Source: Gracilaria domingensis
Taxonomy: Eukaryota > Rhodophyta > Florideophyceae > Gracilariales > Gracilariaceae
Assembly: GCA_022539475.1 (NCBI GenBank)
Contig: VCMS01000120.1
Span: 62,001 to 126,000, forward strand
Length of the DNA: 64,000 bases
Direction of reading: 5' to 3'
Numbering within the stretch: position 1 is the stretch's first letter; each line of letters begins with the position of its first letter. Positions 55,098-64,000 of the stretch are shown piece after piece. The notes beneath the pieces were generated by a model. The model saw nothing but the letters and a program-made list of their open reading frames with translations, ran no database searches and was not told the origin of the DNA. Made by a program: the position numbers and the translations under genes.

Positions 55098-55737
55098 TGT
55101 GAGCTCTGCTGCCTGTGAGTAGGTAGGAAAGAGGAGAAGAAATGAAGAAAGAAGGGGCGAGGAGAAGATATATTTATTGAGAACGAAACGAGCAGATATT
55201 ACCTATAAAGAGGTGTATCGAAGGAGCTATATCTATGTTTTGTTTCCTTTAAGGCTTGTAAATTTGAAGTGAAGAAGGTGTTCATAAACGAGTGGCGAAC
55301 TTAGCTTCTGTGATGGAAAAGCTATGAAGAGACGGAGTACATGAAGAGTAAAATGTAGGGCGATGAAGAGGACGGGAGAATCATGATATGATGGTAGTGG
55401 TAGGATTTCATTTCATATACTACTGGCATGAACCATGTATGAAAACGGACGCCCTTCTCGCAACGGTTGGGAGAACATGGAGAATGAAAAGCATAGAGAG
55501 TGTTCAAAAGTGAAGAATTGTGCTAGTAAGTATGAAAATAATTGCGATGCAGAGGTCGGACGGATATGAGCGGGTGCGGCGGTACTACAGTGTCATGGGA
55601 CGAAAGCGTCTACCCTTGGTACACCGTGATCGGTTTGCGAAGGAACGATCAGCGAGTTCTGTTCTTTTCGGCTTCCCTGATTTCTCTTCTTTCGATATCC
55701 CTTTTGCTCTTCTACCAGATCTTCTACCAACGCGACC
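55098..55737. other. divergent intergenic region
   Basis: Between the membrane protein (-) and the acidic protein (+). It should hold both promoters. No specific element is recognised. Confidence 0.4.
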
Positions 55738-56550
55738 ATGAGCGATGACGATTCGCGTTCGAACATTAGGTGGCCGTGGGAGTCGGACGAAGGGGTACGG
55801 TCGCACAAGAAGTTAAAGAGTGTGTTCGAGGAGGAGGAAGAAAAGGACGAGCTGGACTGGTGGGCCACTGCAGTGCTGGGGTGTGCCGGAGCGATGGGGA
55901 CGCGCATGGGAGAGGACGTGGGTCGACTGACGAAGAAGGTGACATGGTTCGTGGTAAGGGAACTGAGGGGGATGAAAGAGGAGCAGAAGAAGATGATGAA
56001 ACGCAATGAGAATCTGGAGGGGAGCTCGAAGGAGGTGAATGGGAGGAAGAAGGGCGGGGTAGGGGGTGTGGAGGGAACGCCGGTAACTCCGGCGCCGAAG
56101 ACGAAGATCGTGAACGGCGTTGGGGTAGGAGTGTGCATCGGAAGCGAGGACGAGGATGCGAGAGACTTTGTACCGGCGACGGATAGTTTTGGGGCGGATG
56201 AGGTGATGGAGGGAGAATTGGTGTGGAAGAGAGGTCTGAAGAGGAAGGTTGGCGAGAAGAGGCCGATCCAACCGAGGAGTGTGGGGGTAAAAGAGGATGA
56301 AATTCAGCCGAAGGTGGAGAACAAGAAAGGAAAAGGGGATAGTAAGAAGAGGACACGGGTTGGGTTCAGGACTGTTCCGAAGCCGGTGTGGAAAGGGAGC
56401 AGTGTTGTTGGATACGAGGAGAAGTGGAGCTGGGAGGATGTTGTGGAGGATGAGGAGGAAACGGTTGAGAATGATGATGGGAAAGAATTTCGTACGCTAT
56501 CATTCGCGGATGTGGAGGTAGAGGAAGGAGATGAAGGTGCTTTACTTTGA
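55738..56550 (+). CDS. acidic/basic low-complexity protein
   Basis: 270 residues from the ATG at 55738 (MSDDDSRSNIRWPWESDEGV). Highly charged, with an EEEEEK run, a helical segment RELRGMKEEQKKMMKRNENL, then GTPVTPAPKTK, basic KRKVGEKRP and KKGKGDSKKRTR stretches (nuclear localisation-like) and an acidic C-terminus. The order of helix, TPVTPxxKTK and basic block is shared with the protein at 1598-2527. No domain is recognised. It is the last gene before the right terminus of the element at 56980. Confidence 0.5.
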   Translation: MSDDDSRSNIRWPWESDEGVRSHKKLKSVFEEEEEKDELDWWATAVLGCAGAMGTRMGEDVGRLTKKVTWFVVRELRGMKEEQKKMMKRNENLEGSSKEVNGRKKGGVGGVEGTPVTPAPKTKIVNGVGVGVCIGSEDEDARDFVPATDSFGADEVMEGELVWKRGLKRKVGEKRPIQPRSVGVKEDEIQPKVENKKGKGDSKKRTRVGFRTVPKPVWKGSSVVGYEEKWSWEDVVEDEEETVENDDGKEFRTLSFADVEVEEGDEGALL

Positions 56551-56639
56551 TTGAGGTGATACAGTAGTTGCCGGGTTGATGGAGGTTGAAAAGCGGTGGG
56601 GGAATGGATGTGCGCAACTACCATTTCATGAATGTTGTA

Positions 56640-56964
56640 CTAGCCAGAGTTAGTTTACATTCATTATTTGTTTTTACTTGCAATCGACAAGTATGCAAGT
56701 GCCGTTGGTAGCTTCCAGATCGAGCTACCACCTAATCCGTCTGAGTATACTAGGTACAAAAATTTTCGTGTCATGGAGGTGAACTAGCAATGATGTCCGC
56801 TTTCACTCATTCTACAAATTCTGTAGTATTGCTTGAATAAATGAAAGTATGGTATCCAAAAAAATTTTTTTTTGGCTTGCACATAGCCGTACATTCAATT
56901 CTTTACACATTTTTTAACGATTCAATCCACAAAATAGCATTCTAGCCTCTTTACATAGCGTTCC
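56640..56964. repeat. subterminal region of the right end
   Basis: Contains ACTAGCC, ATACTAGG, AACTAGCAATG and GCATTCTAGCC motifs and a CTGTAGTATTGCTTGAA stretch recalling CAATACTGCAGAATC at 26.44 kb. Diverged from the left subterminal region but built of the same CTAG elements. Confidence 0.5.
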
Positions 56965-56980
56965 GGAAACACAGACGCGG
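56965..56980 (-). repeat. terminal inverted repeat, right end of the large element
   Basis: CCGGAAACACAGACGC, the exact complement of 43750-43765. One further base pair (C/G) also matches outside. Confidence 0.7.
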
Positions 56981-57492
56981 GCCGTAGCCTCTCTTTGTGG
57001 TCGGTTTTCGTATACACCGTCCACACGGTTGAGTGTGCGTGATCCCATTTTTCAGGCTCTACCTTCTTACGCAGTTGGGCTCCTTTCCTTTCTCGTTCTT
57101 ACCTCGGTAAGTATAGCCAGTCATCGTCTCCAGTCTTTCACCCGGCTTGCTTCTCGTTTGAGCACGGACAGAGGGCTGTGTCGCTGAGAGTTCCCATATA
57201 GGGAGCAGGACTTGGACATCCTGTGTATCATCCCCATTTCTGGGTTAGCTCTACAAGATCATTCAACACGTCAGGGAAACCAAACGCAAGATTTCATACA
57301 CACAAATTCATATCACAAATTACCTCCATCCTTATTATCGGGTTTTCTCTTTGCCTACATATGTACTTTTTAATGCCTTTGGGCAATTTTTTTATTGCCA
57401 TGCCGAGCAATCTAGACATCTAATACATTCTGGAAACCCAAGACTAGAGAAAATTTTCTCAATCCTCTTTTTTTTCCTTGTTTGGCATTTAT
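56981..57492. other. no supported gene
   Basis: Right flank of the large element. No frame recognised. Confidence 0.4.
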
Positions 57493-57950
57493 AGGTATTC
57501 TGTCTCAAAATTTGTCACAAAACTGCTACAAAACTTTTTCAATGTTTCGATTGATACGCTCTCGGAAACACCATATGCTTCATCGCACGCATCTGCTGGA
57601 ATTTCATATGCATATTGGCGAAACGCCGCTGTGACTTTTCGTAGAGGTTAAATTCCCATTTTTCTAGTACAAACAGGCCGAAGGCTTTTCCTAAAGAATG
57701 AATCATTGGCGGGTACTGCAAAAAGTAGTTTGTCAAAAACGAAGCGATTACATCGTAACGTTCTTTTGAATATTTCTGATGAGTGGATTGGATCGCATTG
57801 GTGTAAACGATCTGGTTTTGGGGTAGTCGATGGCCGAAAGTAGTTCATTATAAGAGAAAGATGAGTCTTTTTGAAGTTACGAGCAAGATTGGGAGCTTTT
57901 GAACCTCTTATCGTGGAACATGTGAATTTATATCGCGCAACGCATAACAT
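57493..57950 (-). pseudogene. PIF/Harbinger transposase, N-terminal part
   Basis: The first frame reads LARNFKKTHLSLIMNYFRPS, then FKRTLRCNRFVFDKLLFAVP and DSFFRKSLRPVCTRKMGI. A frame change near 57.65 kb leads to VTAAFRQYAYEIPADACDEA and YGVSESVSIETLKKFC. This is the conserved N-terminal helical region of plant-type Harbinger transposases (FRRRFRM...LF...D.YF...; K.TAA.R.LAYG.PAD..DE...I.EST...LK.FC). The catalytic domain is absent downstream. Confidence 0.65.
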
Positions 57951-58204
57951 TTGATGATAATATGCTGTTTGGAAATTAGATAATTCTTATTTCTCATCTT
58001 CATAGATTGTCTCTTCATCTGATGAGTCGGAGATATCTGCTAGTTCAATCAGTGGTATCGAGGTGTTGGTTCACGTTGGTGGGTGGAAAGGGAAACCATG
58101 AACGAAGGTGTTTTGGCTTCGTTCCAATCGAATGGATGTTCCAATGAAGTATTTACACGTTTTTGTTTTGGATCCCTTTTTGGTGCCCTTGGTGGGGATG
58201 CTCT

Positions 58205-58241
58205 AAGGGTTGAGCTGTTTAACTTAAACAGCTCAACCCTT
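58205..58241. repeat. hairpin, 17-bp arms
   Basis: AAGGGTTGAGCTGTTTA pairs exactly with TAAACAGCTCAACCCTT across a 3-base loop. Confidence 0.7.
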
Positions 58242-58691
58242 ACTTCAGAGCTTCTACCTTCGAAGGTACAGGTACATGCGAGCGATATTCTTATTGCCCT
58301 CTTACTGATACCGAACCTTAGAGCAGAGGCTAGTAGACGCCTACCGAAACAAAAGTGGCCTGTTGCCACCGAAGTGATTATCCGACTCCATCTCTACAGC
58401 CACAAAAGAGAGAAATACAGTGGTATCATCCAAGAATTCTGTACTCCGGTACTACGTGCCTGGACAAAGCCTCTTTATGCGGTAGCCACTGACAACAACA
58501 GAAACAGAAACTTTCTGTATCTCTACGAAGCGCCATAAGTATCATGCTCTAAGGAAACTAACTCGTCCGTTTCCTTTCCCGCCAGCATGGAGTTCTGCCT
58601 CCGTCGCGAGAAAACATTCTGCAACACCCACGCTTTCAGCTTTTATGTGTGGTTTCCTTCTCTACACAGGTTAATGCACTACCGGAACAGA

Positions 58692-59854
58692 ATGAGCTCA
58701 ATTCGGTATCTTGTAGACGACGAAAGCCCAGATAATGGAGAACCCAGACACAACCAAACAGCAGGAGCTAAGACGCAGCAGACCACTACACCTCCTAAGG
58801 AGCACCCTGAACGCAACGTAGACACATCGCAGCAACCCGAAGGTAAAATACGCAAGCAACGCAATGCAACAGACAGCACCCGAGCCAGATATTCAACCCG
58901 TAGTACAACAAAAGCCAAAACAAAGCCGTCAAAGCAACCCAAGCAAAAGCAATCAAAGGAAACAAAGCAGGCAAAGTCCAGAATGGGAGAAGCGAACTAC
59001 ACTGTCGACGACGTGAGCCTTCTTCTCGATATCATAGCGCAACAGAAACCCACGGGAGCCAACGGCTGGGCGCGAGTGGCAAACGAGTTCAACAACGATG
59101 TCAGTCTCTGTGACAGAGCAGTGCGAACTGCCGACAGTCTTAAAGACAAATTTGATCGCCTCATTCATGTGAGAAAGCCAACTGGAGACCCGTCCTGTCC
59201 ACCGTTAGTAGGCAGAGCCAAGCAAATAAACAGAGACATACAATCCAAGGTCGTCGCAGGAGTTTTAGGACAACATGATGACTACATCAATCCGTCAGCT
59301 GAGGAACTGCAAAGTGCAAGTGAGGAAACAGGAGTAGTCGGGGAGCGTAAGAAGAAACGCAGTTTAGCGCCGACAGGCTTACCTGTTGCGAAACGCTTTC
59401 AACAGAACATCGTAAAGCACATGGAGCTGACCAGCAAGGGAGTTGATAAGATGGTCGATTGGGTAACGCAGCTTAAATTAGACAAACCATCGCCATTGCA
59501 AGACAAGACCTTACTGCAGAGGACATCAAGCAAATTGTCAGGGCCGAACTGAATGCAGGGAATGAGCGCAATCTGACTTACCTTCGCAATACAACTACGC
59601 AGCTCCGGAATGAAGTAGTTTTAACCCTCCAGTCTCTCGTTGAACGCCAATCCTCTGTGCAGGAATCAGAATGGAATGCTCGACCGTCACTCAGCGGCAC
59701 TGCCCGTGCCCGCCCTGTAGACACTTCGAATCTGGTTGTGACCCATCAATCGAGTTCTGAGATTCAGCAGGTGGCACGCGATGCAGATTATATCGAAACG
59801 CTTCGCAATGTCAGCCGGGAGTACAGACTGCAACCTTCTGAACGGCGCCTTTAA
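58692..59854 (+). pseudogene. PIF/Harbinger accessory protein with DUF6818-like Myb/SANT domain
   Basis: From ATG 58692, a Lys/Gln/Thr-rich leader precedes the domain NYTVDDVSLLLDIIAQQKPT, GANGWARVANEFNN, SLKDKFDRLIHVRKPTGDPS and CPPLVGRAKQINRDI. The pattern (PxGxxxWxxVxxxFN...LKxKFxxLxxxxKPTGDPxCPPxVxRAK) fits the Myb/SANT-like DUF6818 domain known from oomycete and other Harbinger elements. A frame change near 59.5 kb gives a premature end at 59552. The other frame continues with a coiled coil (DLTAEDIKQIVRAELNAGNE, QLRNEVVLTLQSLVERQSSV) to 59854. It converges with the transposase. Confidence 0.6.
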
Positions 59855-61001
59855 GGCCTCAATTCCCTATTCCGCCGTTTGCCTTCGCGATGGATACACG
59901 CTCTGTATTAGTACGTCTACGATGTCAACCACGAACTTGTCTTTGTAAGGGGGCTTCTCGTTTTGCCTTGCGGCATCGCAAGATCTTACCATTCGTGACC
60001 TGCGTGTTATTACAGAATGCTGTATCTCCTAGAATTCCGAACCCTGGTGGTGTAATCTCGTCACTCAGCCTCGGCCAGTATAGTCCCGATACTCCGGCAA
60101 GGCGGCTATCGTGCCACGAACCTGGGTACTTTATCGCGCAATGGATGATTTCGCGGAAGAAGTTGAACACGAAGAGGTTAGGTACTTCAACGCTCTGCGT
60201 ATAGCCCTCAAAGCATGCGTTTTGCAAGTCTGCATCTTCGTATGAAGCGCTGTCAAATCGTCCTCCATCGGTTACGGCGAATACCCCATTGAGAAGTGAG
60301 GCCGTCTCCGGCTTCGCCACACGAAGGCGCTCCGCGCTCTTTCCCATTTCAGCGACAGTTGGCCATCGGATTTTGGCTTGGGGAATGCGATCGGATGTGA
60401 GAACTAGGCGCAAGAGCTGCGTTCCGTATGACAACCAGTCACTCAATGATGAAGGAACCAACCCAAATATCAGGCACAACATGGACATAACATTCATCGT
60501 ACGGATGTACCACAGCGCGATACCGAGAATGTTAACAGTTTGTAGACGCCGCTTTCGACCCACATGTGCTCGCTTTGTTCGGTATGGGCTCATGCGAGGT
60601 GACCTGTTGCGAAGTTTGGTGAAAGCGGGAAGCAGATGAGTGAAGAACACAGTACGGTTTATGCAGAGCGCCGTATTGAAGTCATCATTTAACCAGTAGG
60701 ATAGAATGACATGCCATGGTGGGGTTCGACTCAGTGACAGTTGGAGCCCTGTTCGCTTAAATTTGTGGGACTTCGTCAACCGAAGTTGGCATCGTTGCGA
60801 TGCGAGAAGTGCGAGAGAGAAGTTGGTTTGAGCGGCAAGTATCTGAACCAAGAACATGGCCACCACGAGTTTAACACGCTCGTTTAAATTCATGGAGAGT
60901 GGTACCGAAGAGCGCTGTGCGCTACGCACTGATTGCAAGCATCGGTTGCTTAAGCATAGCGCTTTAAAATGCTCTTGGCGCCAGACTTGTTTCGGAGACA
61001 T
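59680..61001 (-). pseudogene. PIF/Harbinger transposase (DDE_Tnp_4 type), frameshifted
   Basis: The frame from 61001 contains NGVFAVTDGGRFDSASYEDA (first catalytic Asp), FNFFREIIHCAIKYPGSWHD and GFGILGDTAFCNN (second Asp), and ends prematurely at 59925. After a frame change, GIEALKAPFRRLQSVLPADI, AKRFDIICIACHLLNLRTRL and MGHNQI follow. This is the family's C-terminal block that ends with L-x-N-x-x-x-x-x-G-x-N-Q-I. It is complete except for this break. Together with the convergent accessory gene it defines a two-gene Harbinger element of roughly 58.6-61.3 kb. Confidence 0.75.
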
Positions 61002-61295
61002 AAGTTGGTTAGATAGCTTTGAGGTGAGATCATGAAGTAAAAGTGAGCGCTTGCGAACAACTTACATTTGCTACCAAGTGCTGGGCTAAAGCGGGTTCCA
61101 CTGACCCGCTGCACTCCGACATATTTCGGAGAAGTCTCTTCCTCTGTGGTTCCACATGGTGGCGCGCGGTTGGTTGGGCACCTGTATATGTGTTGGAGTG
61201 TCTAATTTTTGGATGATCCCAGTGTATTTCGTTCTTGAATGTTTGTGGCTGCAGAGATTGGGTTGGGTCCAATTTCTTGCCGCTAGCAAGTACGT

Positions 61296-61340
61296 AACTC
61301 ATCCGCGGAATGCTCTTCAAGAGCATTCCGCGGATGAGTT
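61296..61340. repeat. perfect palindrome, 22-bp arms with 1-base loop
   Basis: AACTCATCCGCGGAATGCTC... around a central C. It lies just outside the Harbinger transposase and may mark an element boundary. Confidence 0.75.
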
Positions 61341-61744
61341 CTGCACTTCTTAAAAGAGCACTGAGCTCTCGGTCGTTTGCTGCGCACTGCGCATTCTACT
61401 GCAAGGGCAAAGAGCCGTTAACGGTCAGACAAGTAATGATATAATTTTTCACGCCGTGACTGCATGGTGCCCGTCTTGGTACGAATCTAGCCTTTCCGTA
61501 AGGGACATGTGATAGTCTAAAGGCCCGGCGAAATAGCTCTGTGGGGCACTGTTTCCTGATTCACACTCATCCTGAATTAAATTCGCATGCCACATCACAG
61601 CGAAGTATTGTGGAAGTGAATCCGAACTATGACGCAGTCTATCAATCATTACTCAACTACTTTGCACTTGAAGGACAGATCGCTGTCAAGCTCTCAATCA
61701 TAAACCTCAATTTCTAATCAAGGACAAACTACGCAACTCGCCCA
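61341..61744. other. intergenic, upstream of the reductase gene
   Basis: No frame of interest. Probable promoter region of the next gene. Confidence 0.4.
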
Positions 61745-62686
61745 GTGGGTGAGAACAAAAAGATCCTTCCGACGTTTTCGTGGGAAGAACAGTCAACCAT
61801 GGATTTGCTGAGAGCCGTCTATATTATCGTGCATATCGCTTGGGTGACGGCCACAACAGCATTCTTGCTCAGACGAACTGTACCTTTGTTGAATCACATT
61901 TTGAGTTACGGCAAGTTTCAAACTGCCACGAGGGACAGACAGCGTACATCAATGTTGGAGAGGATATGCAAGCCGCTTCTGCCAACACCAATGGTATGGA
62001 AAATGTTGTACATCGTGGGACTCACAAGCTCTGGAGTCTGCGCTCTGTTGCTGAACACGACTACACATCCTATCGCAATTCTGTACACAATGCAAGTTGC
62101 TCGCAGACTCTATGAGTGTTTCTTTGTGCACAAGTTTTCAAAGACACGTTTGCTCTCTCTTGCTCATTTCCTATCAGGAACTTCTTTCTACGCAATTGCG
62201 TCCGTAACTGTTCACTTGGAGAGCTATATAATGAGATTATCGGATGAAAGAATACGTATTCCTCGAATGATTCTCGTAAGTCACAGCAGTCTAATCCATA
62301 TCTCTTCAAGAACGTGAAAGCTAATGGTTCTTCTGACTTCTCCATTCTATACAAACTAGATCCTAGCGATATTCATCTTCGGATCAGTCGCACAGCATTT
62401 CTCACATCGCACGCTCGCAAACGTCACACCCAGAGTTGGCAAGTATGGCCTTCCTCGGGGCTTCCTATTCCGCTATGTAGTCTGCCCCCACTACTCCGCT
62501 GAGATTGTGGTATATCTATCTTTCGTCTTGGGATTGCAGCGCTCTGGTTCGGCCCTGATGCTTTTGTTCGTTGTGACTAATCTCACCGATTCCGCTCTGC
62601 GCACAAAACAATGGTATGCAGCCATACTCAAATCAGCAATACCTTCAGTGAGCAGACGGCGCGCCATCTTCCCCTATGTTCTGTAA
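61745..62686 (+). CDS. SRD5A3: polyprenol reductase (steroid 5-alpha-reductase family)
   Basis: Exon 1 is 61745-62275 and exon 2 is 62360-62686, joined in phase 0 across an 84-bp intron (GTAAGT...ACTAG), giving 284-285 residues. Blocks typical of SRD5A3/Dfg10 are present: ARRLYECFFVHKFSKTRLLS, LAHFLSGTSFYAIASV, then in exon 2 FGSVAQHFSHRTLANV, YGLPRGFLFRYVVCPHYSAE and NLTDSALRTKQWY...RRRAIFPYVL. The enzyme reduces the alpha-isoprene unit of polyprenol to make dolichol on the ER membrane; several hydrophobic spans fit this. The ATG at 61745 is the first in frame, and a second at 61799 (MDLLRAVY) is equally plausible. It converges with the P5A ATPase, 188 bp apart. Confidence 0.85.
62276..62359 (+). 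other. 84-bp spliceosomal intron in the polyprenol reductase gene
   Basis: Donor GTAAGT at 62276, acceptor AG at 62358-62359, possible branch site AGCTAAT at about 62320. Removal joins RIPRMIL to ILAIFIFGSVAQH in frame and restores the conserved C-terminal domain, which strongly supports it. Confidence 0.85.
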
Positions 62687-62874
62687 ACTGCAACACTACA
62701 GTATCCCCCCAGCTTGAATACTTTGAGTTATTTTGTCGGCGTTGAAATGGAAGACCAGAAGAAGATAAATGGCCGACTCCACGGCGACAAACTCTCACCG
62801 AGCACAACATTTCAAGAACTTCCGTAAGGAACGGGAATAATGGGATTTTGTTGTGGACCAGAGAGTTACCATGC

Positions 62875-64000
62875 TCACTCCACGACGCGGACACGCGGAG
62901 CCAACAAAAATGTGAATATTTTGTCGATAAGCAACGCTCCGATCAAGTCAAACAAGAGAACACCAAAGATTTGCATTTGGAGTTGCCTAGAAGGCCATGG
63001 TACCAACTCCATAAATTCGTTCAACTCCAGGGAGACTTCTGCAGTGCAGATGGTGAGAAGTCCTGCACAAATGAAGAGCGCATTAAGTAATGCTTTGTTT
63101 TCTGACAGGCTCTGCATAAATGGACGACCTTTGTAATTTAGAACATACACCGAAAGCTGCTGGGCAATGGAGAGCAGGAAAATAACCGTGTTCGGCAGGC
63201 TTGGTGCAAAATCTTCATCAAGTGTCGGTGCGTGTTCCTCAGGAAGGTAGGGGCGTACAAAATGCATGCAAGCAATCATACATATCACATGTACCACGAA
63301 CTGTCCCATCGTAGAGAAGAACAGATGTGGGGAGAAAATCGAGGACGCTGGTCTCTCCGCTGATAGTTTCTTGAGTGGTTTCGAGCGATTAATCATAAAT
63401 GAGACGACAGAAAGTACGACTCCCATAATTGTCATCTGCTTATCGCCCAGAACAACACCTTCGAGATAAAGTACTGAAAGAGAATATGCAGAAATGAGAC
63501 AGTTAAGGGCAAGGATTTGATACATCTGAAGGGTGGTGGCAAGCGTACAACGCCCTTGACGAATAATCGACGCGCATGACTCAATGGTCATGCGCCGTGA
63601 AGTGAATGGGGAAGCAATTGAAGCATCACCAAGCTTCACCAACGGTGCTTGGTCATCGGAGCTTCCAAGACTTGCCGTAAGTTCATCCACTTTCTTCTGG
63701 TACAAGTCTGCCTTTGTCATCTTTGCGTTAACCTTTGGCTGCCTCGGATTACTCTTATCTCCCGGGTCGTTGTCCTCCTGAGGCACAGACATTTTTGTAT
63801 GTTTTTTCCTTTGCTTAAGATTCGAATGTCTCTGAGACTTCGGCTGTGTGCTTGTCTTAATCACTTGAGATCTTGCGTCCGCATCTGCTCGGCGTTGTGC
63901 GCTTTCAGGTCGCGTAACGGCCGCAGACAATAAGGCAACCCCGACGTGAGCTTGTTTCAATGCTCCTACGTCATTCGTACCATCACCACACATGAGTGTC
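62875..64000 (-). CDS. ATP13A1: P5A-type ATPase (ATP13A1/Spf1), C-terminal part; runs off the window
   Basis: The 5' part lies beyond 64000. The visible 375 residues start in the hinge motif DTLMCGDGTNDVGALKQAHV. A basic cytosolic insert follows (about residues 25-100, Lys/Gln/Arg-rich), then PLVKLGDASIASPFTSRRMT and IIRQGRCTLATTLQMYQILA, a signature of P5A pumps, and about six membrane spans. The insert is variable in the family. P5A ATPases are ER-resident transmembrane-helix dislocases that remove mis-targeted tail-anchored and mitochondrial proteins. The catalytic DKTGT phosphorylation site is outside the window. No intron is visible in this part. Confidence 0.93.
   Translation of the reverse strand, partial: TLMCGDGTNDVGALKQAHVGVALLSAAVTRPESAQRRADADARSQVIKTSTQPKSQRHSNLKQRKKHTKMSVPQEDNDPGDKSNPRQPKVNAKMTKADLYQKKVDELTASLGSSDDQAPLVKLGDASIASPFTSRRMTIESCASIIRQGRCTLATTLQMYQILALNCLISAYSLSVLYLEGVVLGDKQMTIMGVVLSVVSFMINRSKPLKKLSAERPASSIFSPHLFFSTMGQFVVHVICMIACMHFVRPYLPEEHAPTLDEDFAPSLPNTVIFLLSIAQQLSVYVLNYKGRPFMQSLSENKALLNALFICAGLLTICTAEVSLELNEFMELVPWPSRQLQMQIFGVLLFDLIGALLIDKIFTFLLAPRVRVVE

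Larger units (their letters stand above)
43750..56980 (+). mobile_element. candidate 13.2-kb cargo-carrying Plavaka-type transposon (copy C)
   Basis: Exact 16-base termini in inverted orientation bound the segment, and both ends continue with CTAG-containing subterminal motifs. Contents in order: small spliced gene (-), transposase (+), truncated gene 2 (-), unknown 346-residue frame (-), long inverted repeat with palindromes, dioxygenase-like gene (+), membrane protein (-), acidic protein (+). No target-site duplication is obvious. The right terminal region is diverged from the left beyond about 20 bases, so the right end might belong to a second, deleted element; the single-element reading is inference. 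Confidence 0.55.

Overview
The window is eukaryotic nuclear DNA. It carries a P5A-type ER ATPase, a polyprenol reductase with one short spliceosomal intron (GTAAGT...AG), a SET-domain piece and many eukaryotic DNA transposons. Host-type genes are compact and nearly intron-free. A lightly introned alga is likely, and a red alga is my best guess, but that is inference from gene style only. No rRNA or tRNA gene was seen.

Most of the window is mobile DNA. The dominant family is a DDE transposon of Plavaka type (CACTA/EnSpm-like): an N-terminal Cys/His zinc finger, a first catalytic Asp in a YSDKS motif, a second in SADIPEA followed by CxxC, and a Glu in a VYEHAH motif. Four relatives are present: a broken one at 13.7-15.7 kb (-), a nearly whole one at 21.2-24.4 kb (-), a close copy at 45.9-49.1 kb (+), and a small remnant at 32.0-32.4 kb (-). 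The second and third lie in opposite orientation and form a large inverted repeat (26567-20750 against 43750-49580).

The main result is at 43750-56980. A 16-base terminus (GCGTCTGTGTTTCCGG) at 43750 recurs exactly inverted at 56965-56980. These two ends bracket, in order, a small spliced gene (-), the transposase (+), a truncated second transposon gene (-), an unknown 346-residue frame (-), a long inverted repeat holding two 76-bp palindromes, an intact 2-oxoglutarate/Fe(II) dioxygenase-like gene (+), a multi-pass membrane protein (-) and an acidic protein (+). I read this as a roughly 13-kb cargo-carrying DNA transposon. The same terminus closes the other copy at 26567. A possible weak partner lies near 1160, which would make a 25-kb element holding a coiled-coil protein, a ribulose-phosphate 3-epimerase fragment, a ketopantoate-reductase-like gene, two HAD phosphatase-like genes, a decayed ParB-like/dioxygenase gene, a SET fragment and a hairpin array. 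That larger reading is tentative.

27-43 kb is a graveyard of other DNA transposons: a pogo/CENP-B-like relic, a PiggyBac C-terminal part, a PIF/Harbinger pair at 41.4-43.1 kb, a MITE-like repeat and a P2X7-C-terminal-domain ORF. 57.5-61.0 kb holds two more PIF/Harbinger remnants. Ordinary host sequence resumes at 61.7 kb with the polyprenol reductase and the P5A ATPase, convergent genes whose products both act in the ER. A 512-base assembly gap lies at 11730-12241.
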